64,000 bases of DNA from Pseudomonadota bacterium (GCA_023391815.1 JAEWAF010000102.1:12811-76810), one strand, 5' to 3'. Shown: positions 46,554-55,560, numbered from the stretch's first letter. Notes: generated by a model from the letters alone, not told the origin. Program-made: numbers and translations.

Positions 46554-48269
46554 ATGATCGCGACACAACCGGCCAGCGCACCGAAGCGTAGCGGCGCCGA
46601 CCTCATCATCCACCTGCTCGAGCGGCAGGGGGTCGAGATCGTCGCGGGCATTCCCGGCGGCGCGTTGTTGCCGTTGTATGAAGCGCTCGGCCGCTCGACC
46701 GCGATTCGACACATCCTGGCGCGACACGAACAGGCGGCGGGCTTCATCGCGCAAGGCATGTCACGCATCACCCGTAGAGCGGGCGTCTGCTTCGCGACCT
46801 CCGGCCCCGGCGTCACCAACATCGTGACCGCGCTCGCCGACGCGAAACTCGATTCGATTCCACTGGTGTGCATCGCCGGGCAGGTGCCGCAGGCGCTGAT
46901 CGGCACCGACGCCTTTCAGGAAGTGCCGACCCTCGAGATCGTGCGGCCCATCACCAAGGCGAGTTTCTTCGTGCGGAATGCGAGCGAGCTGTGGCACGTG
47001 ATCCCCGAAGCATTCCGTCTCGCCGAGGGCGGGCGGCCCGGCCCGGTGCTGATCGATGTGCCCAAGGACGTTCAGCTGCAACTCGCCGACAGCGAGCCGC
47101 TGCACGAAGCGGTGCACGAGCATCGCTCGATCTCCGTACTCGACCTGCGACAACATTTCGATCTCGCCGCTGAGATGATTCACTCGGCCCAACGACCGGT
47201 GCTCTATGTGGGCGGCGGCATCGTCAAAGCGCGCGCGCATGCGGATGTCCGAGCGCTGGCTGAACGCGCCGGCCTGCCGGTGACTTCGACATTGATGGCA
47301 TTGGGCGCGTTGCCCGCCGGCCACGGCTTGGATATCGGCATGCTGGGCATGCACGGTGCGCGTTATACCAACCTGGTCATCGACGAGTGCGACCTGCTGA
47401 TCGCTATCGGGGCGCGCTTCGATGACCGTGCGACCGGCGATCCCAAGAAATTCGCACCGCATGCCCGCATCGTTCATATCGATATCGACCCGCGCGAGCT
47501 CGGCAAGATCAAAGCGACCGATCTCTCGATCTGCGCCGACGCAGGCTTCGCGACCCGCGAGTTGCTGAAGCGCGTGCTGCCCGCTCAACGGGCGCTGTGG
47601 CTGTCCCGAGTAAACCAATTGAAGCAGGCTCATCCGCTGCGAACACCTGACGCCCACGAGTTATGCTCGCCTTACGGCATCGTGCAAGCGGTCGGCGCGC
47701 TCACACCGGACGACGTCATCGTGACCACCGACGTGGGACAGCATCAGATGTGGGTCGCGCAACGGTTTCCGTTCGCGCGTCCGGATCGCTGGCTGACTTC
47801 GGGCGGCCTGGGCACGATGGGCTTCGGTTTGCCCGCCGCGATCGGCGCGGCGCTGGCCGAACCGGCAGCGACCACCGTCTGCTTCACCGGCGATGGCAGC
47901 TTGCTGATGAACGTGCAGGAGCTGGCGACGCTGGCCGAGCTGGATTTGAATGTGAAAATCGTGCTGCTCGATAATGCCGCGCTCGGCCTGGTCCGGCAGC
48001 AGCAGGAATTGTTCTATCAGCAGCGCTTCGTGGCCTCGCTGTATTCACGACCGAGCCGGTTCGTGCCCATCGCGCAGGCTTTCGGCATACCGGCGTTGGA
48101 CCTGGGCGAAGCAGCCGGGCCGCACGATGCCCTGGCTCGTGCGCTATCGACTCATGGCCCCATGTTGATTCGCGTGCCGATCGCCGCCACTCAACATGTG
48201 ATGCCCATGGTGGCGCCGGGCCGCGCCAACACTGAAGCGCTCGATCATGCATTCGAGGATGTGAAATGA
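46554..48269 (+). CDS. ilvB: Acetolactate synthase large subunit
   Basis: A 571-residue ThDP enzyme that makes acetolactate or acetohydroxybutyrate in the first common step of valine, leucine and isoleucine synthesis. Catalytic Glu59 is in ARHEQAAGF. The ThDP-binding motif [15 protein letters not shown] begins at about 446. FAD-binding segments such as [10 protein letters not shown] are present. The ribosome site CAGGAG precedes the ATG. Upstream is a clear attenuator with leader peptide. Unusually, the regulatory small subunit (ilvN/ilvM type) does not follow; the next gene is csaA-like. The small subunit may be encoded elsewhere. Confidence 0.94.
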   Translation: MIATQPASAPKRSGADLIIHLLERQGVEIVAGIPGGALLPLYEALGRSTAIRHILARHEQAAGFIAQGMSRITRRAGVCFATSGPGVTNIVTALADAKLDSIPLVCIAGQVPQALIGTDAFQEVPTLEIVRPITKASFFVRNASELWHVIPEAFRLAEGGRPGPVLIDVPKDVQLQLADSEPLHEAVHEHRSISVLDLRQHFDLAAEMIHSAQRPVLYVGGGIVKARAHADVRALAERAGLPVTSTLMALGALPAGHGLDIGMLGMHGARYTNLVIDECDLLIAIGARFDDRATGDPKKFAPHARIVHIDIDPRELGKIKATDLSICADAGFATRELLKRVLPAQRALWLSRVNQLKQAHPLRTPDAHELCSPYGIVQAVGALTPDDVIVTTDVGQHQMWVAQRFPFARPDRWLTSGGLGTMGFGLPAAIGAALAEPAATTVCFTGDGSLLMNVQELATLAELDLNVKIVLLDNAALGLVRQQQELFYQQRFVASLYSRPSRFVPIAQAFGIPALDLGEAAGPHDALARALSTHGPMLIRVPIAATQHVMPMVAPGRANTEALDHAFEDVK

Positions 48270-48622
48270 CTCAACCACCGCTCGCGCCGCCAATCGCCTG
48301 GGATGATTTCGAAAAAGTAGAGCTGCGCGCCGGCACCGTTCTGGAAGTCATGGACTTTCCCGAAGCGCGCAAGCCCGCCTGGAAGCTGCGCATCGACTTC
48401 GGCCCGCAGATCGGCGAGCGGGTGTCGAGCGCACAGATCACCGCGCTGTACGGCAAGGAAGACCTGGTCGGGCGACAAGTGATGGCGGTGGTGAACTTTC
48501 CCCCGAAGAAAATCGGTCCATTCCGCTCTGAGGTACTGGTCACCGGATTCCACGATGAAGAAGGTCGCGTGGTGCTGGTCCGTCCGGAAAGACGAGTGCC
48601 GAACGGCGCGAAGCTGCTGTAA
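48266..48622 (+). CDS. csaA: CsaA-like tRNA-binding domain protein
   Basis: A 118-residue OB-fold protein. The family pattern is clear: [67 protein letters not shown] (in parts) and the C-terminal VPNGAKLL. CsaA proteins dimerise, bind tRNA-like RNA and have been described as export-related chaperones in Bacillus. The ATG overlaps the ilvB stop in an ATGA junction, so translation is coupled and expression follows the ilv attenuator. Why a tRNA-binding protein should share this control is open. Confidence 0.92.
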   Translation: MTQPPLAPPIAWDDFEKVELRAGTVLEVMDFPEARKPAWKLRIDFGPQIGERVSSAQITALYGKEDLVGRQVMAVVNFPPKKIGPFRSEVLVTGFHDEEGRVVLVRPERRVPNGAKLL

Positions 48623-48652
48623 TGTTCCGGCCTTCCCGCGGGACCTTCATCG

Positions 48653-49441
48653 ATGCAGTTTTCCCAGATTCTCGATTCGATCAGTGCGACAGGCGAGACG
48701 TTTCAGGTCACCGTCACTGACGATTGGATGCAGGGTCGCGCCACCTTCGGTGGACTCGTCGCCGCGGTGGGAAATGAAGCGATGCGCAGGCTGGTGCCTC
48801 GGGATCGGCCGCTGCGTTCGTTACAAACGACCTTCGTCGGTCCCGCGACCGCCGGTACCTGGCGCATGAATGCGCGAGTACTGCGTGTTGGCCGAGCCGT
48901 CACGCTGGCTCAGTGCGAAGTGCTTGATGGCGATCAAGTGGCGGCGGTGCAAGTCGGCGTGTACGGAATGGATCGCGAGTCGGCCGTGCTGGTCAAACCA
49001 ACTGCCGTCGACGCGCCGCGCCGGGTCGATGAGATCAACGAGGTTCGTTACTCGCCCGATCGCTTCCCCGCCTTCGTGCAGCACTTCGCGATGCGCTGGG
49101 CGCTCGGGGCCAAGCCGTTCACCGGCACGCGCTCACCATCGAAAGTGTTCATTCGACACCGCGATCCCGCACCGTTGACCGAATCGCATATCGTCGGCCT
49201 GGTGGATTGCATCCCGACGCCCGCGCTCTCGATGTTCAAGGCACCGGCGCCGGGCAGCTCGCTCGTGTGGACGCTGGAGTTCTTCGAGCACGATCTGGAG
49301 TTCAGCCCGGCAGCGTGGTGGCGCATCGACAGCGACATCGATGCCGCGACCGGCGGCTACGTGAATCAAACGGGGCTATTGCACGACCCGAACGGACGGC
49401 CGGTCGCGCTGTCCCGGCAGCTGTTCGCCGTGTTCGGTTAG
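48653..49441 (+). CDS. Double-hotdog acyl-CoA thioesterase family protein
   Basis: A 262-residue TesB-like thioesterase. Two hotdog halves are recognisable: TDDWMQGRATFGGLVAAVG starts the first, and SHIVGLVDCIPTPALSMF with the following WTLEFFEHDLEF strand forms the second. A conserved GG in FGGL and the ending DPNGRPVALSRQLFAVFG are typical of the 4HBT_3 group. It hydrolyses acyl-CoA thioesters; the chain length cannot be inferred. It lies 30 bp after csaA on the same strand, and its stop overlaps the convergent marC stop. Confidence 0.85.
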   Translation: MQFSQILDSISATGETFQVTVTDDWMQGRATFGGLVAAVGNEAMRRLVPRDRPLRSLQTTFVGPATAGTWRMNARVLRVGRAVTLAQCEVLDGDQVAAVQVGVYGMDRESAVLVKPTAVDAPRRVDEINEVRYSPDRFPAFVQHFAMRWALGAKPFTGTRSPSKVFIRHRDPAPLTESHIVGLVDCIPTPALSMFKAPAPGSSLVWTLEFFEHDLEFSPAAWWRIDSDIDAATGGYVNQTGLLHDPNGRPVALSRQLFAVFG

Positions 49442-50097
49442 GCGGGGACTCGCGCCAGGCGCACCACGTCCAGCACGCCGTTGATGATGAACTGCACGCC
49501 GATGCAGATCAGCAGGAAGCCCATGATCCTGGCCATTGCGTTCATGCCCGCGATGCCGAGCACTTTCGACAGCTTGGTCGCGGCCCGCAAGGTGATGTAA
49601 GAAATCACACCGACCACCGCGATCCCGAGCGCGATCAGCACGTGACCCAGCACGATGTGCTCGGTCTGCTGTGCCGAGGCCGACAAGCCGATGACCACGG
49701 CGATCGAGCCCGGCCCGCTCAAGCCTGGCATGGCCAGCGGCGTGAACGACACGTCGGCCTTGCCGGCGGCTTCCATCTGCTCCTGCCGTGACATCACGAC
49801 GGTGTCCGGAAACAGCATGCGAAAGCCCAGATAGCTCACGATCATGCCGCCGGCGATGCGCAGGCCCGGAATGGAAATGCCGAAGAAGTTCATGATCAGG
49901 CCGCCCGCCACCAGGAACGACGTGAGAATGAAGAACATGTAGATACAGGCGCGCTTGATCTGCTCGGTGCGCTCCTGGTCGTTGAGGTTGGCGGTAATGG
50001 TCACCACCATGCCGACGGCGGACAGGGGATTGACGATGGGCAGCAGCGCGCCGATCGTGCTCAGGACCAGGGTCAGACCTTGGACAAACCAATTCAT
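49438..50097 (-). CDS. MarC-family integral membrane protein
   Basis: A 219-residue membrane protein with about six transmembrane helices: LTLVLSTIGALLPIVNPLSAVG, FFILTSFLVAGGLIMNFF and GPGSIAVVIGLSA mark conserved segments. The NP-containing first helix and the central ...TPLAMPGLSGPGSI... motif are family hallmarks. MarC was once linked to multiple antibiotic resistance, but that role has not held up and the function is unknown. It is followed 31 bp later (on the opposite reading direction) by a TetR gene, transcribed in the same direction. Confidence 0.92.
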   Translation of the reverse strand: MNWFVQGLTLVLSTIGALLPIVNPLSAVGMVVTITANLNDQERTEQIKRACIYMFFILTSFLVAGGLIMNFFGISIPGLRIAGGMIVSYLGFRMLFPDTVVMSRQEQMEAAGKADVSFTPLAMPGLSGPGSIAVVIGLSASAQQTEHIVLGHVLIALGIAVVGVISYITLRAATKLSKVLGIAGMNAMARIMGFLLICIGVQFIINGVLDVVRLARVPA

Positions 50098-50128
50098 GGG
50101 CCGACGTTGTACCTGAAAGCGCGCGCCG

Positions 50129-50842
50129 TCAGGTGATCTTTTTGCGTTTGGCCGACTGCGGTTTGCACAGACGCTCGAAGCCGCTCGCGATGAACGGCGC
50201 CATGCGCCGGCCGATGGCTTCGAAATCGCTGGATTTACACACTCCCTCGGACAGCCGGTCGATACGGCCGGTCTGCGACAACGTCAGTGTCAGGGCGCCG
50301 GACAGGAAGTGATAGCTCCAATACAACTCTTCCTCGCTCACGTCCGGCAGCGCTTTGCGAAGCGCTTCGATCAGGTGATGAATCACGTTATCGAACGTAC
50401 GGCCCATGGTCTCCCCGCCCCACGCCGGCGTGTTGTTCACCTGGGCGATCAATGCGAAGTAGTTGTGCCAGCGCTGATCGCCGGTGGCGGCCCGTTGCAG
50501 GATGGGCTGTAAGAACGCGTCGATCACGCCTTCCACGGTGATGGCGCTGCCGGCCGACTTCACATACGCGTCGATGGACTCGATGCGCTCCTTGTTGATG
50601 ATCTCGGCCCGGCGCTCGAACACCGCGTCGAACAGGCCGCGCTTGGTATCGAAGTAGTAGTGCAACAGGGCGGTGTCGACCTTCGCTTCCTGCGCCACCT
50701 CGCGCACCGTCACGCCCCAAAAGCCATGGCGCGAGAAATGATCTTCGGCGGCGTCCAGAATGCGCTCCCGCATATCGGGCGCGGCATCGGTCTTCAAGGG
50801 CCGGCCCCGACGGACCTTGCGGCGTTTGGTGCTCACTTTCAT
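50129..50842 (-). CDS. TetR/AcrR-family transcriptional regulator
   Basis: A 237-residue repressor. A basic N-terminal arm (KVSTKRRKVRRGRP) leads into the helix-turn-helix: RERILDAAEDHFSRHGFWGVTVREVAQEAKVDTALLHYYFDTKRGLFDAVF (read in pieces). The C-terminal domain with VEGVIDAFLQPIL and DVSEEELYWSYHFLSGALT resembles the TetR_C_7/CecR-like group. The ATG at 50842 is preferred over the frame start at 50917. It is divergent from the TonB-dependent receptor gene with two matching palindromes between them, so it probably represses the receptor. It is followed 31 bp downstream by marC on the same strand. Confidence 0.9.
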   Translation of the reverse strand: MKVSTKRRKVRRGRPLKTDAAPDMRERILDAAEDHFSRHGFWGVTVREVAQEAKVDTALLHYYFDTKRGLFDAVFERRAEIINKERIESIDAYVKSAGSAITVEGVIDAFLQPILQRAATGDQRWHNYFALIAQVNNTPAWGGETMGRTFDNVIHHLIEALRKALPDVSEEELYWSYHFLSGALTLTLSQTGRIDRLSEGVCKSSDFEAIGRRMAPFIASGFERLCKPQSAKRKKIT

Positions 50843-51023
50843 CAGGACACTCTTTGGCCCGCTGTCATTATTTCCCCGCGATCGCTTCGATTGCCGAAGC
50901 ATTTCGATCAGCTGCAACTCTGCGGAAGTCAGGGGGTCGCCCCGACAACGCTTCCTTAGGTGAAAACCCTAACAGCATACCCGTTTAGCTCGGGTTTGCA
51001 CCGGGCAGGTGCGTCGGATCAGT

Positions 51024-51041
51024 ATTCATCAACTGCTGAAT
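51024..51041. promoter_or_regulatory. TetR-type operator, copy 1
   Basis: ATTCATCA-AC-TGCTGAAT: an 18-bp inverted repeat with one mismatched position. It matches the consensus ATTCATCA-N2-TGATGAAT shared with the copy at 51080-51097. It overlaps the start of a possible -35 element for the receptor gene. Confidence 0.65.
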
Positions 51042-51079
51042 AATTGACAGCGAGCCCGGCCGGAGGCAATCTGGCCAAT

Positions 51080-51097
51080 AATCATCAGATGATGAAT
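51080..51097. promoter_or_regulatory. TetR-type operator, copy 2
   Basis: AATCATCA-GA-TGATGAAT: an 18-bp inverted repeat with one mismatched position. Its centre is 56 bp from that of the first copy (about five helical turns), so two TetR dimers could bind on one face of the DNA. It lies 49 bases before the receptor start. Confidence 0.65.
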
Positions 51098-51145
51098 AAA
51101 TTTCGGCCCGCAGCGAATAAACGGATCAGTTAGGGGGACTTGAGC

Positions 51146-53455
51146 ATGACTGCCTGTGCTTCTCGGGGCGCCTTGCGCCTGTCGATCGCCGCCATTCTCG
51201 CCACACAATTGCCCACGATGGCCAGCGCGCAAGCGAGCAATGACGAATCCGTCACCAGCATCGAAAGCGTCGTCGTTACTGCACGGCGTCGTGAAGAAAG
51301 CTTGCAGGACGTTCCCGTCGCGATCTCCGCGCTGACCGCGGACCAGCTCCAGACCCAGAACGTCCGTACGCTCGAGGACATGACCGCCTTCGCGCCCAAC
51401 ATCAAAGTGAACGCCGGCCGCGCCACGAGCAGCACGATCAACGCTTACATCCGCGGTGTCGGCCAGAACGATCCGTTGTGGGGCTTCGAGCCGGGCGTCG
51501 GGATTTACATCGACGATGTTTACGTCGCTCGCCCCCAGGGCGCGCTGCTCGATGTTTACGACGTCGAGCGCATCGAAGTCCTGCGCGGCCCGCAAGGCAC
51601 GCTCTACGGCAAGAACACCATCGCCGGTGCAATCAAATACGTCACGCGCGACATCGCGACCGATGAGGCGACGCTCAATGTTTCAGCGACCGGCGGCAGT
51701 TATAACCAGCGCGAGATCAAGGTCGGCGGCTCGATTCCGGTGGTGGATGAGCACGTCTTCCTGGGCGCCGCGGTGGCCTATCTGCGCCGCGACGGTTTTG
51801 GCGAAATCGTCGATGACGGCCGTGCGCGCGGCTACAACCGCGTCGGCCAGGATGTTTCAGATAAGGACGTGCTCGCCGCACGCGCCAACGCGACGTTTGT
51901 TTGGGGCGAAAGCTCGAAGCTGCGCATCCTCGCCGACACCGTGCAGGACAACTCCAATGCCGCCGGCGGCCAGCGCCTGAACAATCTCACCATCGCCGCG
52001 GGTCCGGCGGCAGGCTCCTATCCGCGCCTGAAGGATCGTTACGACCAGCGCACCGACATGCCGGTGGACCGCGACCGCTTCATCAACAAAGGCATCGCGG
52101 CGACCTACACCCAGTCGCTGACCGACGCGCTCGATCTGAAGATCGTCGGCGCGTATCGCGAAGGCGAGGGCCGCCAGTTCATCGACTTCGATGAGTTGAA
52201 CGCCAACCTGTTCCAGGTGCCGGCTCAGTACAGCGACGATCAAAGCAGCGGCGAAGTGCAGCTGACGTACACCAGCGATCTGGTGAAGGGCGTCGCCGGT
52301 GTTTATTACTTCACCGGCATGGCCGAGGGCGCGTTCGACGCGTCGCTGGGCTCGCTGGGACTGACCTCGCTCACGAAGGGCAGCGTCGATACCGACAGCA
52401 TCGCCGTTTACTTCGATACGACCTGGTCGCTCACTGACCGCTTGAACCTGAATGTCGGCGCACGTTGGAACCAGGACGACAAGGAAGCGACGGTGTTCGT
52501 GGCTCAGTACATCGGGGTGCTCGCCCCGAACGCGACGTTGTTCGATCAGCACAACGTGCCGCCCGGCTTCACGCTCGCAGCGGTGCAGAGCGATTACACC
52601 AACGATCGCAGCTTCTCGAATGTCTCGCCGCGATTGGGCATGGATTTCAAGCTCACCGACGATTTGATGCTGTATTTCAGCTACGCCGAAGGTTTCAAGA
52701 GCGGCGGCTTCGACATGCGCGGCAACCAGCTCGCCAATCCGAACACCAGCAACGGTTACGACGCGGAGACCGCGGACAACTTCGAAGTGGGCATGAAATC
52801 GGCCTGGTTCGACGACTCCCTGCAAGTGAACCTGACCGCGTTCTACACGCCGTACAAGGACATTCAAATCACGACTCAGGAATTCGTGATCCGCAACGGC
52901 ACGCCGGTCAACGCCACCGCCGTGCTGAATGCCGGCAAGCAGGTGAACCAAGGCGTGGAACTGGAAACGATGTGGCGCCCAATGGCGGGACTGACGCTCG
53001 TGGCCAATGTCGGTTACCTGGACGCGGAATTCAAAGAATTCTTCACCTCGTGCCCGGTCGCCACCCCGGGCTGTCGTGTGGATCTGAGCGGCTTCAACGA
53101 ACCGATCAATTCGCCCGACTGGACCACGTTCGTCGGCGGCACCTATGAATGGTCGCTGGGCTCGGGCGATATGAGCATTCACGCGGGCTATCAGTACCGC
53201 AGCGCTACCAAAGTGGCGAATACGACCGCGAGCATCACGGATCAGGATGCATATGACATTCTGGATTTGGGCGTCGCCTACACGACCGCCGATAACACCT
53301 GGCGATTCGCCGTCGAGGGCAAGAACATTCTGGACGAGGAATACCGAGTCGCCGGTTATGACTTCGGCGCCACGGGCCCCACCGGCGGATTCAGTCAGAT
53401 CGGCTTCTACGGGCCGCCGCGGACGGTGTCGGTGACGGCGACGTACCGTTATTGA
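51146..53455 (+). CDS. TonB-dependent outer-membrane receptor
   Basis: A 769-residue receptor. A signal peptide (cleavage near MASAQA) is followed by a TonB-box-like segment IESVVVTARRREE, a plug domain with VPVAISALTADQLQTQNVRTLEDM and the YGKNTIAGAIKYVTR turn, and a 22-strand barrel. The C-terminus ends ...VSVTATYRY with the aromatic residue needed for insertion. The sequence type, with PQGTLYGKNTIAGAI, is that of the large receptor group in Sphingomonads and Steroidobacter-like bacteria that import diverse organic compounds; the ligand is unknown. ATG 51146 has better ribosome-site spacing than TTG 51140. Two TetR-type operators lie upstream. Confidence 0.94.
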   Translation: MTACASRGALRLSIAAILATQLPTMASAQASNDESVTSIESVVVTARRREESLQDVPVAISALTADQLQTQNVRTLEDMTAFAPNIKVNAGRATSSTINAYIRGVGQNDPLWGFEPGVGIYIDDVYVARPQGALLDVYDVERIEVLRGPQGTLYGKNTIAGAIKYVTRDIATDEATLNVSATGGSYNQREIKVGGSIPVVDEHVFLGAAVAYLRRDGFGEIVDDGRARGYNRVGQDVSDKDVLAARANATFVWGESSKLRILADTVQDNSNAAGGQRLNNLTIAAGPAAGSYPRLKDRYDQRTDMPVDRDRFINKGIAATYTQSLTDALDLKIVGAYREGEGRQFIDFDELNANLFQVPAQYSDDQSSGEVQLTYTSDLVKGVAGVYYFTGMAEGAFDASLGSLGLTSLTKGSVDTDSIAVYFDTTWSLTDRLNLNVGARWNQDDKEATVFVAQYIGVLAPNATLFDQHNVPPGFTLAAVQSDYTNDRSFSNVSPRLGMDFKLTDDLMLYFSYAEGFKSGGFDMRGNQLANPNTSNGYDAETADNFEVGMKSAWFDDSLQVNLTAFYTPYKDIQITTQEFVIRNGTPVNATAVLNAGKQVNQGVELETMWRPMAGLTLVANVGYLDAEFKEFFTSCPVATPGCRVDLSGFNEPINSPDWTTFVGGTYEWSLGSGDMSIHAGYQYRSATKVANTTASITDQDAYDILDLGVAYTTADNTWRFAVEGKNILDEEYRVAGYDFGATGPTGGFSQIGFYGPPRTVSVTATYRY

Positions 53456-53470
53456 TTACGGAACGAATGC

Positions 53471-53506
53471 TTCAGGTGTCGGGTTCGGTAAGACGCGGCA
53501 CCTGAA
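53471..53506 (+). terminator. Hairpin between receptor and dehydrogenase genes
   Basis: TTCAGGTG (53471-53478) pairs with CACCTGAA (53499-53506), with extra TCG/CG pairing inside. There is no T-run behind it, so it may be a weak attenuating hairpin rather than a full terminator, leaving read-through into the dehydrogenase gene. Confidence 0.45.
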
Positions 53507-53525
53507 ACGCTGACCTACTGCTTTC

Positions 53526-54284
53526 ATGCCTTCCAAACATCGCATCCTCATCACCGGCGCGGCCAGCGGTATCGGCCTGGCACTGACCGAGCACTTCGTG
53601 GCCGGCGGCCATGACGTCATCGCTTGTGATTTGCAGCGCGAGGCGCTCGATTCACTACAAAAGAATCTGCCGCAGGTTCGAACGCTGGCGTTCGATTTAT
53701 CGGATGCCCGACAGATCGAGACGGCCATCGCATCGTTGGGCGAGGACACGCCGGACATCCTGATCAATAACGCGGGCCTGCAGTTTGTGTCGCCCCTGGA
53801 GGAGTTTCCGCCGGAGAAGTGGCAGCTGCTGATTGCCGTCATGCTGACAGGTACGGCTCTGTTGACGCGGGCGGTGCTGCCGTCGATGCGGCAGAGGAAT
53901 TTTGGCCGCATCGTGAATATCGGATCGATTCACGCCCTGATCGCCTCACCGTTCAAGAGCGCGTACGTGGCGGCAAAGCACGGTCTCATCGGGTTCAGCA
54001 AGACGGTCGCATTGGAGACGCACGACGCGGATATCACGATCAATACCGTCTGCCCCGGGTATGTGAAGACACCGCTGGTGGATGCGCAGATCGCTTCGCT
54101 GGCCAGGACTCATCACATGACGGAACAGGAAGTGGTCGAGGAGATCATGCTGAAGCCCATGCCGAAGCGGCAATTCATCACTACCGATGAGCTGGTTGGA
54201 AGCGTCGAGTTCTTGCTCAGCCCTTCGGCCCGGAACATCACCGGTCAATGTCTCGTGCTCGACGGCGGCTGGACCGCGCAGTAG
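53526..54284 (+). CDS. Short-chain dehydrogenase, 3-hydroxybutyrate dehydrogenase-like
   Basis: A 252-residue classical SDR. The NAD-binding loop is GAASGIGLAL (Gly11-Gly17), NNAG is at 81-84, and the catalytic residues are Ser134 in NIGSIHA, Tyr147 and Lys151 in SAYVAAKHG. Segments VCPGYVKTPLVDAQIA and KPMPKRQFI are typical of bacterial 3-hydroxybutyrate dehydrogenases, which interconvert 3-hydroxybutyrate and acetoacetate. Substrate choice is inferred from this similarity. It follows the TonB receptor with 70 bp between and may share its TetR control. Confidence 0.88.
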   Translation: MPSKHRILITGAASGIGLALTEHFVAGGHDVIACDLQREALDSLQKNLPQVRTLAFDLSDARQIETAIASLGEDTPDILINNAGLQFVSPLEEFPPEKWQLLIAVMLTGTALLTRAVLPSMRQRNFGRIVNIGSIHALIASPFKSAYVAAKHGLIGFSKTVALETHDADITINTVCPGYVKTPLVDAQIASLARTHHMTEQEVVEEIMLKPMPKRQFITTDELVGSVEFLLSPSARNITGQCLVLDGGWTAQ

Positions 54285-54579
54285 TCGTCCACCAGCGCTT
54301 GAGGGTGACTTCACGCCTGCGCATTGCATCTCCAGGTAGCCGTCGACACCCGGCACCAGTTCGTTCAACTCGATGGCGCACTGCTCGCAATCTCCGGAGG
54401 TACGGATTTCATATTCTCAAGCTGAACGCTACCGCCGTGCCGACACTGAAAGGCGCCTCGCTTTTGCGAGCGAGGTGCCCGCAGGGCACGAACTTCACGC
54501 ACTTGTCAGGCATTCTCAAGCAACGCATAAGTGAGCTCCGAGGTAGGACCAGCGTGTTCAGGACCGTGCAATGGACACA
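54285..54579. other. Left edge of accessory patch with two hairpins in direct repeats
   Basis: No gene is supported. A 10-bp direct repeat ATTCTCAAGC occurs at 54413-54422 and 54512-54521, exactly 99 bases apart. Between the copies lie two hairpins: CCTCGCT/AGCGAGG (54456-54475) and GTGCCC/GGGCAC (54475-54489). On the minus strand the first could end transcription of the lipoprotein gene. Composition is less GC-biased than the neighbouring genes. Confidence 0.45.
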
Positions 54580-54975
54580 TCAAGGCATCTCCCAGCCGCA
54601 CGTCCACCCCGGAGGCGGACAATAGCGGTCACAGATCTTTGGATGACGCGTGCAGCTCCAGTACCCGCACTCTACAACGAGGGCGCCTGTTCTCCTGTCG
54701 TAGAAGTCGGATGGACCATCAGCGAACACGATCTCGTCGTCCGGCTCACCTTGCTCAGGCGGATGCAGTTGCTTTTCGGTCTTGAACTGACCGACGTTGA
54801 TTAGACTTCCGCACGCGTTCACATATTGGTGCGGCCGCATCCCGATCTTCTTCCGCAGCTTGGGATTGATCTGTTCGTAACTCAGCCACTCGCCCTGGCG
54901 TGGGGCGGATGTGCCGCACCCAAGAAGAACCACAAGCACAGACGAGATGAGGAGCCCTATAGCGACCTTATTCAT
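54580..54975 (-). CDS. Small lipoprotein of unknown function
   Basis: A 131-residue lipoprotein. The signal peptide VAIGLLISSVLVVLLGCG ends in a good lipobox (VLLGC). The mature part has six Cys, four of them in the C-terminal third (VVECGYWSCTRHPKICDRYC), suggesting disulfides, and a DRRTGALV segment. I do not recognise a family. It overlaps the upstream small gene by 8 bp, so the two form an operon. The base composition is less biased than the surrounding genes, in line with acquisition by transfer. Confidence 0.7.
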   Translation of the reverse strand: MNKVAIGLLISSVLVVLLGCGTSAPRQGEWLSYEQINPKLRKKIGMRPHQYVNACGSLINVGQFKTEKQLHPPEQGEPDDEIVFADGPSDFYDRRTGALVVECGYWSCTRHPKICDRYCPPPGWTCGWEMP

Positions 54976-55252
54976 GTTGTTGAAGCCGAACGTCACGCTT
55001 CACCACCTCCCGTGGAAACAGGCAGAAGTCTGCGCTTCGCTCCAACTCGGCGAAAGATAGCCAGAGGAAGCCGAAGCGATCGATCTGCACCACAGTTCTC
55101 ATTTCGCCCACCAAAGCCAAAAGTCGTTCTCGATCGTCTTCGGGAAGCTGGGCGATACAAGAAGCCACTGATTGAATGCACACGCGGTCTCCGACCGCCA
55201 GCAACTTTCCGTCGCTGTCTTTCGGATCAAGGGGGAAGCTTTCCGGCGTCAT
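54968..55252 (-). CDS. Small protein of unknown function (SH3-like)
   Basis: A 94-residue soluble protein. The segment DGKLLAVGDRVCIQSVASCIAQL, followed by VGEMRTVVQIDRFGFLWLSF, resembles small SH3/KOW-like barrels, with two Cys near the N-terminal part. No catalytic motif is visible. The ATG at 55252 is preferred; the frame start at 55312 lies in the remnant-bearing spacer. It overlaps the following lipoprotein gene by 8 bp. Confidence 0.65.
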   Translation of the reverse strand: MTPESFPLDPKDSDGKLLAVGDRVCIQSVASCIAQLPEDDRERLLALVGEMRTVVQIDRFGFLWLSFAELERSADFCLFPREVVKRDVRLQQHE

Positions 55253-55428
55253 ATTTGTGCTTTCCCGGCTGACTGGGGCTGTAGACCCAAGTGACGTAAT
55301 CCAACCCGGCAAGGACTGCCTTCCATCTTTCCTTGGGCTTCGCTGCCTTGTAGCGATCTTCCGCTCTATTGTCGAGCCATGATATGCGACGGTTGGATAG
55401 AATTCTCTTGGGCGCGCCCGTCCTCGTT

Positions 55429-55529
55429 TGTCTTGACATCGCTGTGACCGAGCAACTCTTGAACCGTGGGAATATCGTAGCCGGATCCCAGGGGTGCGTA
55501 GCGAACGAGTGCCTCAAGCCATGGACGCT
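55429..55529 (-). pseudogene. C-terminal remnant of a tyrosine recombinase (integrase), frameshifted
   Basis: On the minus strand one frame gives VHGLRHSFATH (55494-55526) and the next frame gives GSGYDIPTVQELLGHSDVKT (55429-55488). Together they match the active-site end of phage/integron integrases, with the catalytic Arg in GLRH and His in LLGHSD. One base lost after the CAC codon (55494-55496) explains the shift; adding it back gives a continuous FATHLLGSGYDI. The catalytic Tyr region (usually TMIYTHV) and the whole N-terminal domain are absent. The YDIxTVQELLGHSDV wording is strongest in integron integrases and Xer-like recombinases. Confidence 0.82.
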
Positions 55530-55560
55530 GGCCGATAACCAGCCATGAATCGAGCGAAGT

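Larger units (their letters stand above)
50843..51145. other. Divergent tetR / TonB-receptor control region
   Basis: About 300 bases with no gene. The right half carries the two operator-like palindromes (51024-51041 and 51080-51097). A TTGACA hexamer at 51044-51049 on the plus strand, directly after the first palindrome, may be a -35 box, but the -10 that should follow is poor. A GGGGGA ribosome site (51133-51138) serves the receptor. Confidence 0.5.

Noticed and set aside
51857..53182. 441-codon minus-strand frame opposite the TonB receptor
   Set aside because: Antisense shadow; the plus strand has signal peptide, plug and barrel features.
54248..54625. 125-codon plus-strand frame after the dehydrogenase gene
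   Set aside because: It starts inside the dehydrogenase gene, crosses the hairpin and repeat region and has no recognisable content.
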